A DNA stretch of 64,000 nucleotides, taken from Vibrio kanaloae (lineage in GTDB: Bacteria; Pseudomonadota; Gammaproteobacteria; Enterobacterales; Vibrionaceae). Of this stretch, positions 19,538-29,808 are shown one piece after another; the stretch's first letter is position 1, and every line of letters starts with the position of its first letter. The stretch lies in the NCBI RefSeq assembly GCF_024347535.1, contig NZ_AP025498.1:1240001-1304000 (forward strand), written 5' to 3'. The notes beneath the pieces were generated by a model. It was not told the origin of the DNA, made no database searches, and saw only the letters and a list, made by a program, of their open reading frames with translations. The position numbers and the translations under genes were made by a program.

Positions 19538-20936
19538 CAGCATCATGGCTGCGCTTGCATTAAGTACTACACCTTCAGCATCGGCGACGTCCCTGCTTGA
19601 GGCAGTAGAACTCGGCCTGCAAAACAGCCTTTCACTTCGCGCGAGTAATAAAGGAGTCGAAGAGAACGAATACAACATTGGTATCAGCCGCTCTAAGTTC
19701 CTCCCTTCGCTTAATGGCGCAGCCGATACCACATGGAATGAAAATGAGACCTTATTGCGGAGCGTGCCCGATGAGACCTCAAGCTACAACTCGAACAGCT
19801 ACAGCCTTTCCCTTTCCCAGTCAATATTCAATCTTGGCGATTTTTTTAAGTATGGAACGGCAAAGCTCGACTTCAACATTGAAGAGATTAAACACGAGAA
19901 CAAAATCCAAGACACCATCTCAGAAGTCGGCTCTCAATATTTTGAGTACTTGAAAAACAACGCCCAGATAAAAGCAACAAAGGTTGAGCTTAAATCATCT
20001 CAGGCTCGTGAACATCAGATGCAACGTAACGTGGAACTAGGCAACACAGCTGCCAGTGAATTATACGAAGTGATTGCACAAAAAGAAGGGGTGGCAAATC
20101 GATTAAGAACATTACAAAAAGATCGCCAAGTCATTCTCAATGGCCTATCGATTCAGATTCAATACCCTATTACTCCGTCGCAAGACATATACGAAAGCGT
20201 GCCTTTAAAAGAGATCAACGAAACCGAACAACGCACGATCATGGATCAGGCGTTAAAGCTCAATAACGACTTGTTGGTAGCAAGGAAAAACGTCGAGAGA
20301 AGCCGTAGAAGCTTAAAAGAGAGCGGTTCGAATTTCTTACCGACCGTGTCGCTTTCAGCCAGCTATCGACACGATGACGCCAATAATTACGATAAGACTG
20401 ACATAACAGCGACAGGCGAAAGTAACTCAACCAGTGTTGGCTTAAACCTCGCCGTGCCTATCTTGTCCGGTGGATCTGATTACTATGGCTATCAAAAATC
20501 ATCGACGGCCATCGAACGTACTGAGCTGCTTTACCAAGATTCGCTTTACACCACACGTAACAGTGTGAATACATCAGTGCTCAACATTAACGATTTCTCG
20601 CAGTCTATAAGCAGTTACGAAAACATCATTCGCGCCAACTACGCCTCTTATAAAGGGATCCAAAGAGCCTACCAATTAGGCACGCGCACCATCACCGATT
20701 TGCTGGCGGCGGAAAGTAAACTGTTCAGCGCGTTAAGAGACTACGAAAGCGCACGATACGACTACATCATCGAGACCATCAAGCTTGAGCAAATTAAGGG
20801 CATACTCTCGATTCAATCTATCGAAAGCGTGATGCAATTGATGAGTGATATTGAAGATCAAGACAGTCAAGAATTAGTGCCTAAACACCTTCTCTCAGCT
20901 TCGTCCTTGAAGAAAGGAGATCGTAATGCAAACTAA
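19512..20936 (+). CDS. TolC-family outer-membrane factor of type I secretion
   Basis: This 474-aa protein starts with a likely signal peptide ending at ...TTPSASA. It shows the two-fold repeat of outer-membrane efflux proteins: helices with SLLEAVELGLQNSLSLRAS and FLPSLNG in the first half, then FLPTVSLSASY and a second helical hairpin ending in ...LLAAESKLFSALRDYESARYDYI. It should form the trimeric channel for the neighbouring ABC exporter. The start overlaps the kinase-homologue gene by 26 bases and has AAGGTGAT upstream; a second in-frame ATG at 19545 lacks a Shine-Dalgarno. The end overlaps the first ABC gene by 11 bases. That tight packing supports one transcript. Confidence 0.92.
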   Translation: MWRYRNLTSSIMAALALSTTPSASATSLLEAVELGLQNSLSLRASNKGVEENEYNIGISRSKFLPSLNGAADTTWNENETLLRSVPDETSSYNSNSYSLSLSQSIFNLGDFFKYGTAKLDFNIEEIKHENKIQDTISEVGSQYFEYLKNNAQIKATKVELKSSQAREHQMQRNVELGNTAASELYEVIAQKEGVANRLRTLQKDRQVILNGLSIQIQYPITPSQDIYESVPLKEINETEQRTIMDQALKLNNDLLVARKNVERSRRSLKESGSNFLPTVSLSASYRHDDANNYDKTDITATGESNSTSVGLNLAVPILSGGSDYYGYQKSSTAIERTELLYQDSLYTTRNSVNTSVLNINDFSQSISSYENIIRANYASYKGIQRAYQLGTRTITDLLAAESKLFSALRDYESARYDYIIETIKLEQIKGILSIQSIESVMQLMSDIEDQDSQELVPKHLLSASSLKKGDRNAN

Positions 20937-22512
20937 ACAATTTTCTCAAAAGATCAACATGGCAGACAAGTGTTATCTGACTTTCTCCACGATAATTTCC
21001 ACCCTATTTGGGTTAGTTTTGCCCTTCTCTATTCTGATTATTTTCGACCGTGTTTTACCCAATCAAGCACAAAACACTCTGTTCTTATTATTCGCTATTA
21101 TCTTGATTTCTATCTTCCTCGATTACCATCTCAAGAATCAGGAAGAGAAGATCTCATCTGTCATCATGAGGCAATTTGAGACCAACTTAACTAACAAGGT
21201 TTTTCAATCCATCTGTTTGGCTGAGATTTCCAAATACCGCCGCTTAGAACCCGGTGAGTACCTCGAACGCATCTCTACTATTCCTGAACTTAAAACCTTC
21301 TTTGGCGGAGAGTCTGTTCGAGCTCTAATTAACCTAGCAGTTAGCTTATTAACCATCATAATAATTGGGCTAATCAACATATGGGCGGGCGTTACTCTTC
21401 TAATAGCCTCAGTTATTTTGGCTATTTTCGCATTTAGCCTCTCTAAACAAAAGATTAGTAGCCTGCAAAATAAATCCGATATCGAAGGCTTAACCACATC
21501 AAAAATCATAGAAATCATCTCTAGCCCACTGGATATCAAAGCGCGAAACATGGAATACCGCGTCGAAAGCTTGATGACACAAATGGTCGAAGAGCGCGAA
21601 GTCGAAAACATCAAATATGAGCAAATTGAATCTAATTTCGGGTTGATATTGGCACTGATCCAACAGCTCTCCATCGCCTGTGTTGTTGTGGTGTTGGCAA
21701 TGGCGGTTATCAACATGGAATCAAGCCAAGGGATCATGGCTGCAATCATCATGCTAACCAACCGTTACTTTGCCCCCTACCAACAAGTAATGCGTACCGC
21801 TAGCCGTTGGGAACTAAATAAACTTCATATACAACGTATCGCGGAACTGCTTGAACTGACGGCTTCAGTAGAACATCAACATGAAACAACAGAAGTGGAA
21901 CGCATTTCAGTCAAGTACTCTGACAAGCAACGTATCGAATTCGAGCGTGGTCAAGCCTATTTGCTCACGGGGAAAAGTGGTGCAGGTAAGACCCACCTCG
22001 CCAACTGTATTACGAGACAAAGCAGCGATGACCATCTGGCAATTATGATCAACGACACGCCTCTGAGTGACATTAACTACAACGTTTGGCGTAACAGCGT
22101 GTTGATGGTCGATAAAACGAGCTCGTTCGTAGAAGGTACCATTATTGATAACCTCACCTGTTTCCGACCAAGCCTGAATAACACGGCTTTCGCACTGTGT
22201 GAAACCATGAACATCAAGACACAAATCGATGCTCTTCCCGCCGGATTTTACACCGAACTTAAAGGTCACATGCGCAACCCATTCTCACGCCAAGTTGGTT
22301 ATGCTCTGTTACTCGTCCGCGCCCTGCTCGCTAGCAAGCGCGTATTAATATTCGACGATATCGATTGTGTCTTTGACGATGAATTTGCCCGAGTGGTGCT
22401 GAGCAGTACTGCTTATCGTTCTAATGACAAGATCTTGATCATTGCCAGCAATAAAATGGACAAGCTTAACCACCGCCTCAAACGTGTCAAACTGACGGGA
22501 GGTAATCAATGA
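20926..22512 (+). CDS. ABC exporter half-transporter with degenerate nucleotide-binding domain
   Basis: This 528-aa protein has about six membrane helices in residues 1-290 and an ATPase domain after about 330. Walker A is intact (GKSGAGKT, near 348). Other sites are altered: the Q-loop glutamine is aspartate (V-L-M-V-D), the signature is P-F-S-R-Q instead of L-S-G-G-Q, Walker B ends D-D instead of D-E, and the switch histidine is asparagine (IIASN). It has no N-terminal peptidase-like domain and is shorter than normal type I exporters (about 700 aa). It has a strong AAGGAG before its ATG. It overlaps the next ABC gene by four bases (ATGA), so the two are probably subunits of a heterodimer. 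Confidence 0.88.
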   Translation: MQTKQFSQKINMADKCYLTFSTIISTLFGLVLPFSILIIFDRVLPNQAQNTLFLLFAIILISIFLDYHLKNQEEKISSVIMRQFETNLTNKVFQSICLAEISKYRRLEPGEYLERISTIPELKTFFGGESVRALINLAVSLLTIIIIGLINIWAGVTLLIASVILAIFAFSLSKQKISSLQNKSDIEGLTTSKIIEIISSPLDIKARNMEYRVESLMTQMVEEREVENIKYEQIESNFGLILALIQQLSIACVVVVLAMAVINMESSQGIMAAIIMLTNRYFAPYQQVMRTASRWELNKLHIQRIAELLELTASVEHQHETTEVERISVKYSDKQRIEFERGQAYLLTGKSGAGKTHLANCITRQSSDDHLAIMINDTPLSDINYNVWRNSVLMVDKTSSFVEGTIIDNLTCFRPSLNNTAFALCETMNIKTQIDALPAGFYTELKGHMRNPFSRQVGYALLLVRALLASKRVLIFDDIDCVFDDEFARVVLSSTAYRSNDKILIIASNKMDKLNHRLKRVKLTGGNQ

Positions 22513-24647
22513 GTATTCTCGTTGACTTCAACAATGTATCGCAGCGTGTATTGGACTTTGAAGCAATCGGATATAACGAACGCTACAATCAGTCACCTCT
22601 GATTCGTGGATTAGCTTACGCATTGATAGCGCTTGAATGGGAAGGTACGCCTGCTATCCTCAGTGATGCGTTTATGCCAAAACCAAAAGACAGCGACAGC
22701 TTTACCGCAACCATAGAGCGTCTTGGATACCGTTGTGATGCCACTAAGCTTAAAACACTCGAAAATATCGATAAGCACCCTAATCCAAGCTTTATTGAGA
22801 TAGAAAACCTCAACGCCATCTTTTTGGGAACAAAGGATGGAAAATTGCTGCTGTTTGATTACACGAACAACAACACCATTGAGTATCCAATGTGTAATAA
22901 GCCATGCTTGTTGATTTCTATTAGCGAGTACTCTCGTCTATTTCGCGAACCACCACCAGAATCTCAAGATAGAAGTCATTGGATCAAATATGCTTTCTAT
23001 CGCTATAACAATGAATTCAAGAGCTTAATAATTTTGAGCTTCTTCATCAGCGTACTTGGGGCATTACAACCTTTCTTTATTATGAGTGTGTATAATTTTG
23101 CGCTCACGTCTAGTTCTCAAGTAACACTCTACTGGCTGACCTTATTTGCTATTATTGTTGGCTTCTCTGAATACTTTTTTAAGAAAATGCGGGTCAATAT
23201 CATTGCCACTTCCGGTAAAGATCTCGCGATGCACATATCCCAAGCCGTTATATCAAAGCTTCTATGGTTGCCCTACGCTATGACATCAACCGCTGGGGTT
23301 TCGTCTCAGTTGGCTCGCTTAAAAGATATCGACACCTTCCGACGATTGGTAACGGCAGAATCGACCCTCAGCTACTTTGACATGCCATTCGTGATTGTAT
23401 TTATCATCGCGATAGCTCTGATGTCTGGCACGGCAGCACTGGTAGTAATGGCCGGCTTAGTCGTAATGTTGGTATTCTGTGCGTACTCTCGCTATATCTA
23501 CTCACAAGCCACATCCAAAAGCTCTCGTGCCAATGCGATGGTCTCTTATCAATGGAATGAGCTCCTTCGTGGTATCAAGACCATTCAAGGCCTACCTTTG
23601 TTGCGTGTAGTTCAATCTCGCTTCAGTGCTTCCCATATGCAAAGCACTAATGATGCAGAGAACGTCGCCGTGACCAACAGTAAAATTCAGGCTGCAGGGG
23701 GCAGTTTGATCCAAGTGATTGGCACGGCAAGTATTGTCGCTGCGGTAATCGGCGTAATGGAAGGCACTTCAGATGCTGGTGCCATGCTCGCAACCGTTAT
23801 TTTAGTTTGGAAGGCATTAGGACCGATCATGGGTATTTACAACTCAATTTCCAAATTCCAATCAATTAAGGCTTCATCAGCTCAGATCAACAACTTGATG
23901 TCGATGAATGACGACAAACTGACTTTAGAAAAGAGCCCGCCCATTCGCTTGTTTCAAGGCAGTATTGTGGGCAGTGGTGTGAGCCACCGTTACACAGGGG
24001 CAGCAACCGGTTTAACCAATCTTGGTTTCAAGATACCACCCAGAGCAAAAGTCGTGATTTGTGGCCCGACAGGCTGCGGCAAAACAACGCTAATTTCCAT
24101 CATTGCCGGGTTAGAAGACCGCTATCAAGGCGCGGTATCGGTCGATGGCTACAACATCAAACAATTCAACAGTTATCGCTATCGCACATCGATTAACTAC
24201 ATCCCTTTTAACTTGCACATCTTCGAAGGCTCTCTAGAGACCAACTTCATTTTGCACAATGGACTCATTCCCACAGAGGATATGCAAGAGATGATCAGCT
24301 TCTTCGAGTTGGATGAATGGCTTCCGGAAGGCTTGGCTACTCAGTTAAGCGTGGATAAATGCAAAGGCCTTCCCAACGGGGTTCAGCAAAAACTGCGGTT
24401 AGCGCTTGGCTTAGGTAATTGTGAACAATCTCTGATCATCATTGACGAACCTTTCAATGGCTCCGAACACGAAAACGCACAGTATTTTAATCGTTTGTTC
24501 ACCGATAAACTGTTGAACACGACCGTGATTTTTTCGACGAATGACCCTAGCTTAATCATTACATCAAACATGAGCTTAGTCCTAGAGTCAGATGGGAACT
24601 TGAAATATTTTGGTTTAACAGACAAATACTTAAACAGTTTAAGTTAA
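22509..24647 (+). CDS. ABC exporter with peptidase-like N-domain and altered ATPase motifs
   Basis: This 712-aa protein has residues 1-150 resembling the C39-like (catalytically dead) domain of type I exporters; no catalytic cysteine motif is seen. Six membrane helices (about 160-440) and an ATPase domain follow. Walker A is good (GPTGCGKTT, near 518) and Walker B keeps D-E (LIIIDEP). The Q-loop reads Y-I-P-F instead of Y-x-P-Q, the signature is L-P-N-G-V-Q, and the switch histidine is asparagine (IFSTND). Only this partner has a Walker-B glutamate, so it probably supplies the one competent site of a heterodimer. V. cholerae RtxB/RtxE is a known precedent for a heterodimeric type I exporter. 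It is the last gene of the tight operon. Confidence 0.9.
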   Translation: MSILVDFNNVSQRVLDFEAIGYNERYNQSPLIRGLAYALIALEWEGTPAILSDAFMPKPKDSDSFTATIERLGYRCDATKLKTLENIDKHPNPSFIEIENLNAIFLGTKDGKLLLFDYTNNNTIEYPMCNKPCLLISISEYSRLFREPPPESQDRSHWIKYAFYRYNNEFKSLIILSFFISVLGALQPFFIMSVYNFALTSSSQVTLYWLTLFAIIVGFSEYFFKKMRVNIIATSGKDLAMHISQAVISKLLWLPYAMTSTAGVSSQLARLKDIDTFRRLVTAESTLSYFDMPFVIVFIIAIALMSGTAALVVMAGLVVMLVFCAYSRYIYSQATSKSSRANAMVSYQWNELLRGIKTIQGLPLLRVVQSRFSASHMQSTNDAENVAVTNSKIQAAGGSLIQVIGTASIVAAVIGVMEGTSDAGAMLATVILVWKALGPIMGIYNSISKFQSIKASSAQINNLMSMNDDKLTLEKSPPIRLFQGSIVGSGVSHRYTGAATGLTNLGFKIPPRAKVVICGPTGCGKTTLISIIAGLEDRYQGAVSVDGYNIKQFNSYRYRTSINYIPFNLHIFEGSLETNFILHNGLIPTEDMQEMISFFELDEWLPEGLATQLSVDKCKGLPNGVQQKLRLALGLGNCEQSLIIIDEPFNGSEHENAQYFNRLFTDKLLNTTVIFSTNDPSLIITSNMSLVLESDGNLKYFGLTDKYLNSLS

Positions 24648-24755
24648 AACTACAACCTTTATTCACAATTAAATCTTTAGGTAAACGGATGTAATTGACA
24701 AAAACATAAGTGAAAGAGATGATTTACCCTCAACTCACATTTAACTAGGAAGAAA

Positions 24756-25130
24756 ATGTACACATTCGTTGCAGACAAGCTTGATGTATCGTACTTATCC
24801 ACTATTCCTGAAAACCATCAATTTCAGGACTGCGACGTACCTGAAGAGGAAATCGAACTCCGAGAGGTTGTTGAGGTATGGTATGAGTGTGCATTTCTAC
24901 CCGCTTTTAACCTTCAGCAAATTGACATCGCAAACAAAGCTGAGCTAGTCGTGATACAAAGCCATGTTTTGAATAACGACACTAGCACTCTCGCCTTCCT
25001 GTTAAAAAGCAGAGTATATCGTGCCGCACTCCAGCGAATGCTAGGGGTTTGGACATTAGAACCGACTGCAAAATCAGCTCTAGAGCAACTTCTGTTAGAA
25101 GTAACTAAAGACAAAAACCATCATCATTAA
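24756..25130 (+). CDS. Uncharacterised acidic 124-aa protein
   Basis: I do not recognise this family. It is a soluble, acidic, mostly helical protein with no signal peptide and no membrane helix. Its C-terminus is KDKNHHH. A Shine-Dalgarno-like AGGAAG lies just before the ATG. It lies 108 bp after the second ABC gene on the same strand and 213 bp before the tandem-receiver kinase, so it probably belongs to the adhesin/secretion locus. An accessory role in secretion is only a guess from position. Confidence 0.7.
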   Translation: MYTFVADKLDVSYLSTIPENHQFQDCDVPEEEIELREVVEVWYECAFLPAFNLQQIDIANKAELVVIQSHVLNNDTSTLAFLLKSRVYRAALQRMLGVWTLEPTAKSALEQLLLEVTKDKNHHH

Positions 25131-25343
25131 GCTTTCTTTAAAGTTTCTCATCAATAAAAATACAAAATGAACCGAAGGCCGAACGTCATCAATGGTCAGG
25201 AACGGAATACATTGCAAGATAAGCGATAAGATCCTAAGAATTTATACCCCTTCCACACTTCCACTAAGTTTACGGTATCAAAGTTTCCATATTGTCATTT
25301 TTATTCTACTGTTTTATATAAAAACAGTAGCACGGATCCTTAT

Positions 25344-28300
25344 ATGCCGATTACGGTCTGGAATAGCCTTTCAGTCAAACACAAACTCTTTGGCTTAGTT
25401 TTACTCCCCATTTCACTCTTGCTCTTCCTTGCTGGCAGACAGGCTTATATCTTAACAACTCAGTTAGCCGATTTTGAACGAACCAACCAGCTATTTGTCT
25501 ACCTTCAGGATGTTTCGGCCTTATCTCGGAGTACTCTAACTTTTAGCTCGGAGGAGTTTGCGACACAAAGTAGCCAAGTCAGAGAAGAACTGAAAAAAGT
25601 CTCCCCATTGATTTTTTTAGACGCTTTTGATGAAGTAAATCAACTTGTAACAGACTTCAGCGACGCTACTCTATTTGCGATGGAAGCAACCGATAGTTAC
25701 GCTAAATTAGATGCCCTTGAGTGGCAAAGTGACACGTACAAGCGGTTATTGATTGAAATAGAAAAAGTCCCGTTTGAGAACACCAAACGTGAAATTCAGC
25801 AGCACCTCACTGCATTACAACAGCTTGAATGGCTAGCTTTTTGGTCAAATGAGGAATTCAAACTGGGTACCTCACTGATTGAAATATTTCAAAACAGCCA
25901 AGAATACAGCCCAGAACTTGCAGAACAAATAAAAACCCTCAGTGAAAGGCAACAACTGTTCCTAGAGCGCTTCGTTTTATTAAATGCCAACGAGGATCAA
26001 GTCGCTTTAATGGTTGAGGTGTTTAGAAATGACGTTTTTACTCAAAGCCAAAAAATAAGAAGTGCTTTACTCAACTTCAATGCAATAAGCAAGCTAAGTC
26101 CACAAGAAATTTCGGTTGGTTTAGAGGCCATGAACACACGCCTAAGCCTATTACAAAGCCTCGGCAGTGTCATTAAACAAGAGTTCAAACAAGAAGTTGA
26201 GCAAGCGATTTATGCCGCTCAGATGCAGAGAATACTGTTTATTTCGATCGTCGCCTCACTCACTGCACTAGTGATGGGGTTAACATTAAGTTTGACAAGG
26301 CAGGTCACTAATAACCTTAATTTGGTTCTCAAGTTTTTAAAAAGTGAGAACGATCAAACTCGGCCTTCTTTAGATAAGCTGATACAAGGAAAAGATGAGC
26401 TCAGTCTATTTGCTCAGCAAGTGAAACGATTGACCATCGAACAAGGGCTCGCTAAAGAGAGACTGATGATAGCGAAAGAAGACGCCGAAAGAGCTAAAGA
26501 AGAGGCTGAACAGGCAAAAGATCACGCAATCCAAGCGAGTAAGGCAAAAAGTAGCTTCCTAGCTAACATGTCTCACGAAATACGTACTCCATTAAATGGT
26601 GTTATCGGTATCTCAGAAGTCCTTTCCGATACTCCGCTGACCCCAACACAACGAGATTATGTTGATACCATTGAAATATCATCTCAACTGCTACTGAGTT
26701 TAATCAACGATATCTTAGATTTTTCTAAGATAGAATCTGGCATGCTATTAATCAGCCCACATTCCGCATCCATTAGAGAATCAATATACGATATCGCCTC
26801 AATTATTGCGCCGAAAGCAAAAGAGCAAAATATCACAGTTAGCGTCGACATCAGCTCAGATACACCAGCTCGAGTCATGCTTGATGATCACCGATTAAGA
26901 CAAATTCTAATGAACTTTATGTCGAATGCAGTGAAGTTTACCGCAAAAGGTGGGGTGACATTATCGATCCAGACTCTCAGCCAACCTAGCACTAGTGTTA
27001 CCATTAGATTCTCTGTACGTGACACCGGCATTGGTATAGATAAACAGCAACAAAAACAAATATTCGAACCTTTTGCTCAAGAGGACAATTCAACCACTAG
27101 ACAGTTCGGCGGCACAGGTCTTGGTCTCGCCATCAGCACTCAGCTTGTTGAGCTTATGGGTGGTCGGATTCAACTCACCTCAGTTAAAGGGGAAGGCAGT
27201 TGTTTCTACTTCGATTTAGAATTACCGGTTGACTTAATGTTGCCGAAGCCAAGTTTAGCAACCGCTAACATTTACATTTTCGGTAACAAAAATGTACTTT
27301 CTGAACGCATAGAAAACGACCTTAATCTTTATGGTTTGAAAGTGACTAAAATAACGGAACACGCGGACGATATTGTTAAGCAAATCAGAACGAAAAAGTA
27401 CAGTAAATCGACCACTGTCATTTTCGCTGAAGATGATTCGTTTCGAGTTAACGACCATTCCGACGACTTAGATAAACTGCATCAAAACGGCGCTACTATT
27501 TGTCTCCTTCGTTCATTTCTCAGCGAATCGGGTGATATGGGTAATAGTGTTACCGCTCAAGTATCACAACCGCTACTTGGCATACGCTTAATAAAAGCCA
27601 TTGAACTTTGCGACGTACAGGGTTTTGCTGCTCGCTCAGAAGCTAGTCAACAAGATCTAATGCCTCAACATAAAATTCTGATCGTGGAAGACAATAAGAT
27701 AAACCAAAAGATTGCGGGCCTTCACGTAAGTAAAAGTGGCTTTGACTTCGAATTTGCAAACAATGGCCAAGAAGCCGTGGACATGTTTGCTAATAACTCT
27801 CTTTACGCGGCAATATTGATGGATTGTATGATGCCAGTTATGGATGGCTTCCAAGCGACAGTCAACATCCGAAGAATTGAAGAGGAAACAAAAGCAAAAC
27901 GTCGTACCCCTATTATTGCACTTACCGCCAGTGTGATTGATGATGATATTCAAAAGTGTTTTGATGTGGGAATGGACGACTATGTACCAAAGCCATTCAA
28001 GTTCGAAATGTTGGAAGAGAAAATCCTAGCCGCTGTTGAGACAATGCCTTTGCCTGTCACCTCTCATCAAAATTCAACATCAGTAGTGTCAACTGTCATT
28101 CCTATTAATAACGCAAGCAAAGCCAAACAGACATTACCAGAAGAAACGGAACAAAACACAGTGCCGAGTAAATCTGAAAAGATACTTCTTGTCGAAGACA
28201 ATCGCGTGAATCAGAAGGTGGCATCTTTAATGCTGAAAAAAGCGGGCTATGCATTTGAAATTGCAGACAATGGACTAATCGCTGTTGAGATGTATAAGAG

Positions 28301-28547
28301 CGACAGTAACTTCGACATTATTTTAATGGATTGCATGATGCCAGTAATGGATGGTTTCACCGCAACTCGAGAGATTAGAGAATATGAGAGAAATCTAGGT
28401 TTAAATAAAACTCCTATCATCGCGTTAACCGCCAGCGTTATCGATGATGACATTCAAAAGTGCTTTGATTCGGGAATGGATGGGTACGTCGCGAAGCCCG
28501 TGAGAAAAGACAAACTATTCCATCAAATAGAAAGTGCAACTTGTTAG
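25344..28547 (+). CDS. Hybrid sensor histidine kinase with one degenerate and two intact receivers
   Basis: This 1,067-aa protein has a membrane helix near residues 14-32, a long helical periplasmic sensor, a second helix near 300 and a coiled linker rich in AKEEAEQAK. The kinase core is complete: [10 protein letters not shown] (His near 411), [22 protein letters not shown]. After a receiver-like segment without the phospho-Asp (about 630-745) come two canonical receivers near 774 and 944 (both I-L-[IL]-[20 protein letters not shown]). The two receivers share long near-identical segments, so they arose by duplication. No HPt domain is present. Only a weak Shine-Dalgarno precedes the ATG. Confidence 0.93.
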   Translation: MPITVWNSLSVKHKLFGLVLLPISLLLFLAGRQAYILTTQLADFERTNQLFVYLQDVSALSRSTLTFSSEEFATQSSQVREELKKVSPLIFLDAFDEVNQLVTDFSDATLFAMEATDSYAKLDALEWQSDTYKRLLIEIEKVPFENTKREIQQHLTALQQLEWLAFWSNEEFKLGTSLIEIFQNSQEYSPELAEQIKTLSERQQLFLERFVLLNANEDQVALMVEVFRNDVFTQSQKIRSALLNFNAISKLSPQEISVGLEAMNTRLSLLQSLGSVIKQEFKQEVEQAIYAAQMQRILFISIVASLTALVMGLTLSLTRQVTNNLNLVLKFLKSENDQTRPSLDKLIQGKDELSLFAQQVKRLTIEQGLAKERLMIAKEDAERAKEEAEQAKDHAIQASKAKSSFLANMSHEIRTPLNGVIGISEVLSDTPLTPTQRDYVDTIEISSQLLLSLINDILDFSKIESGMLLISPHSASIRESIYDIASIIAPKAKEQNITVSVDISSDTPARVMLDDHRLRQILMNFMSNAVKFTAKGGVTLSIQTLSQPSTSVTIRFSVRDTGIGIDKQQQKQIFEPFAQEDNSTTRQFGGTGLGLAISTQLVELMGGRIQLTSVKGEGSCFYFDLELPVDLMLPKPSLATANIYIFGNKNVLSERIENDLNLYGLKVTKITEHADDIVKQIRTKKYSKSTTVIFAEDDSFRVNDHSDDLDKLHQNGATICLLRSFLSESGDMGNSVTAQVSQPLLGIRLIKAIELCDVQGFAARSEASQQDLMPQHKILIVEDNKINQKIAGLHVSKSGFDFEFANNGQEAVDMFANNSLYAAILMDCMMPVMDGFQATVNIRRIEEETKAKRRTPIIALTASVIDDDIQKCFDVGMDDYVPKPFKFEMLEEKILAAVETMPLPVTSHQNSTSVVSTVIPINNASKAKQTLPEETEQNTVPSKSEKILLVEDNRVNQKVASLMLKKAGYAFEIADNGLIAVEMYKSDSNFDIILMDCMMPVMDGFTATREIREYERNLGLNKTPIIALTASVIDDDIQKCFDSGMDGYVAKPVRKDKLFHQIESATC

Positions 28548-28656
28548 ACGAGATGACCCACACACGAGTCGCACAGTTCAGCACAAGACATTACAAAAAA
28601 AGCCAATCGAATATATCAACTGACTTCTTATTTGTTCAACGTTGTTATTGAAGATA
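28548..28656. other. Convergent intergenic region, no clear terminator
   Basis: The kinase gene (rightward) and the HEAT/TPR gene (leftward) converge here. I looked for a GC-rich hairpin with a T-run on either strand and saw none. Confidence 0.4.
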
Positions 28657-29715
28657 TTACGAGCTTGGCGCTACTCGCTTCTCTTTCAGCTGATCAATCA
28701 CGTAACCCGGGGCCACTTTCGAAAGCTCAACCAAGCATTCGTCAGTTTTCTCATTACCGTAGCGCACGTAAATGTCACACACTGCATACAACTGCTCTGG
28801 AGAACCCGATATTAGGTACGCTTTTTCGAACGACTTGGTCGATTTGTCGATATCTAACTCTTCTTGCAATACCCCATTGAGGTACCAGTAATAGCTATTA
28901 TCTTTCGCTAGCTTAGCGGCCACTTCAATCTCATGTGCCGCTGCGCTCTTGTCTTCAAGGCGAACCAAAGTCAGAGATTTAGAGTAATGCAAAGCTGCGT
29001 TGTCTGGTACATGTTTCAAACCGCGATCCAATACATCGACCGCTTGCTGGTCTTTGTTCTGTGCACGGAAGTTATCGGCATAACTCAACCAAACTTGTGG
29101 CTCTGTCGCATGAGTATTAATGAGATCCAAATAAACCGTTTCGGCCTTATCCCACTCGTTGTGCCAGCGAAGTACATCAGCAAACAGCAATTGATACTTT
29201 TCAGATTCTTGCGTTTCTAGGAAACTAATCAACTCTTTTACTGGTGGTTCGATTTGTGCTTTTTGTTGATCATCTAAGGCATTAAAGTCACGAATTAGAT
29301 TTGATGTTGCCGTGTGGCGAACCATAGTATCGCTGTCTTTAAGCAACGGAGATACCAATGCCCAGCGATGTTCTAGTTGATAAGGTTCAGACCCAATCAC
29401 CGACGCTTCACGAACTTCAGGGTCTTGATCTTTCAAACCTCTAACAACAGCCACCAACGCATTTTGGCTTGGGTAAGCGGCCAATTCTTGCAGCGCACCA
29501 GTACGGTTTTCAATAGACTGATTCTGATCTTGCGCCATGTAAGACAACTGTTGAATTCGGGTTTGAGTGTCCGTCATTTCAAGCACTTGATTGATATTTT
29601 GTGCTGATGCATCAACAGTTTGTTGACCGCTATTAGCTGCCATTGCTGACGTTGATAGCAGTGCGGACGTTGAAATAAATAAAGCAACCGCTGTCGCTAA
29701 ACTTTTCTTGATCAT
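28657..29715 (-). CDS. Periplasmic HEAT/TPR-repeat protein, paralogue of the octaheme cytochrome C-terminus
   Basis: This 352-aa protein has a signal peptide (hydrophobic core ATAVALFISTSALLS, cut near SAMA-A). The mature part has HEAT-like helices (RTGALQELAAYPS, EVREASVIGS, MVRHTATSNLIRDF) followed by TPR motifs (WLSYADNFRAQNKDQQAVDVLDRGLKHVP). The whole mature region aligns with the C-terminal 380 residues of the cytochrome at 41044-43452, including the ends (ELSKVAPGYVIDQLKEKR against SLSKVAQPEAINQLKARF). It has no CxxCH. It lies 93 bp downstream of the sulfatase maturase on the same strand, so the two are probably co-transcribed. A scaffold role in the sulfatase locus is inferred. Confidence 0.85.
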   Translation of the reverse strand: MIKKSLATAVALFISTSALLSTSAMAANSGQQTVDASAQNINQVLEMTDTQTRIQQLSYMAQDQNQSIENRTGALQELAAYPSQNALVAVVRGLKDQDPEVREASVIGSEPYQLEHRWALVSPLLKDSDTMVRHTATSNLIRDFNALDDQQKAQIEPPVKELISFLETQESEKYQLLFADVLRWHNEWDKAETVYLDLINTHATEPQVWLSYADNFRAQNKDQQAVDVLDRGLKHVPDNAALHYSKSLTLVRLEDKSAAAHEIEVAAKLAKDNSYYWYLNGVLQEELDIDKSTKSFEKAYLISGSPEQLYAVCDIYVRYGNEKTDECLVELSKVAPGYVIDQLKEKRVAPSS

Positions 29716-29808
29716 AGTATTACCTTAAGCTGGAGAACTTAGCTTGTCCCTAGACTCATATTTGATTAAATTTCATTAAGATCGATAGCTCTAAACCTAG
29801 AACTTGAT

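Noticed and set aside
24620..24652. Terminator at the end of the second ABC gene
   Set aside because: ACTTAAA/TTTAAGT can pair but is AT-only, inside the coding end, and has no T-run.
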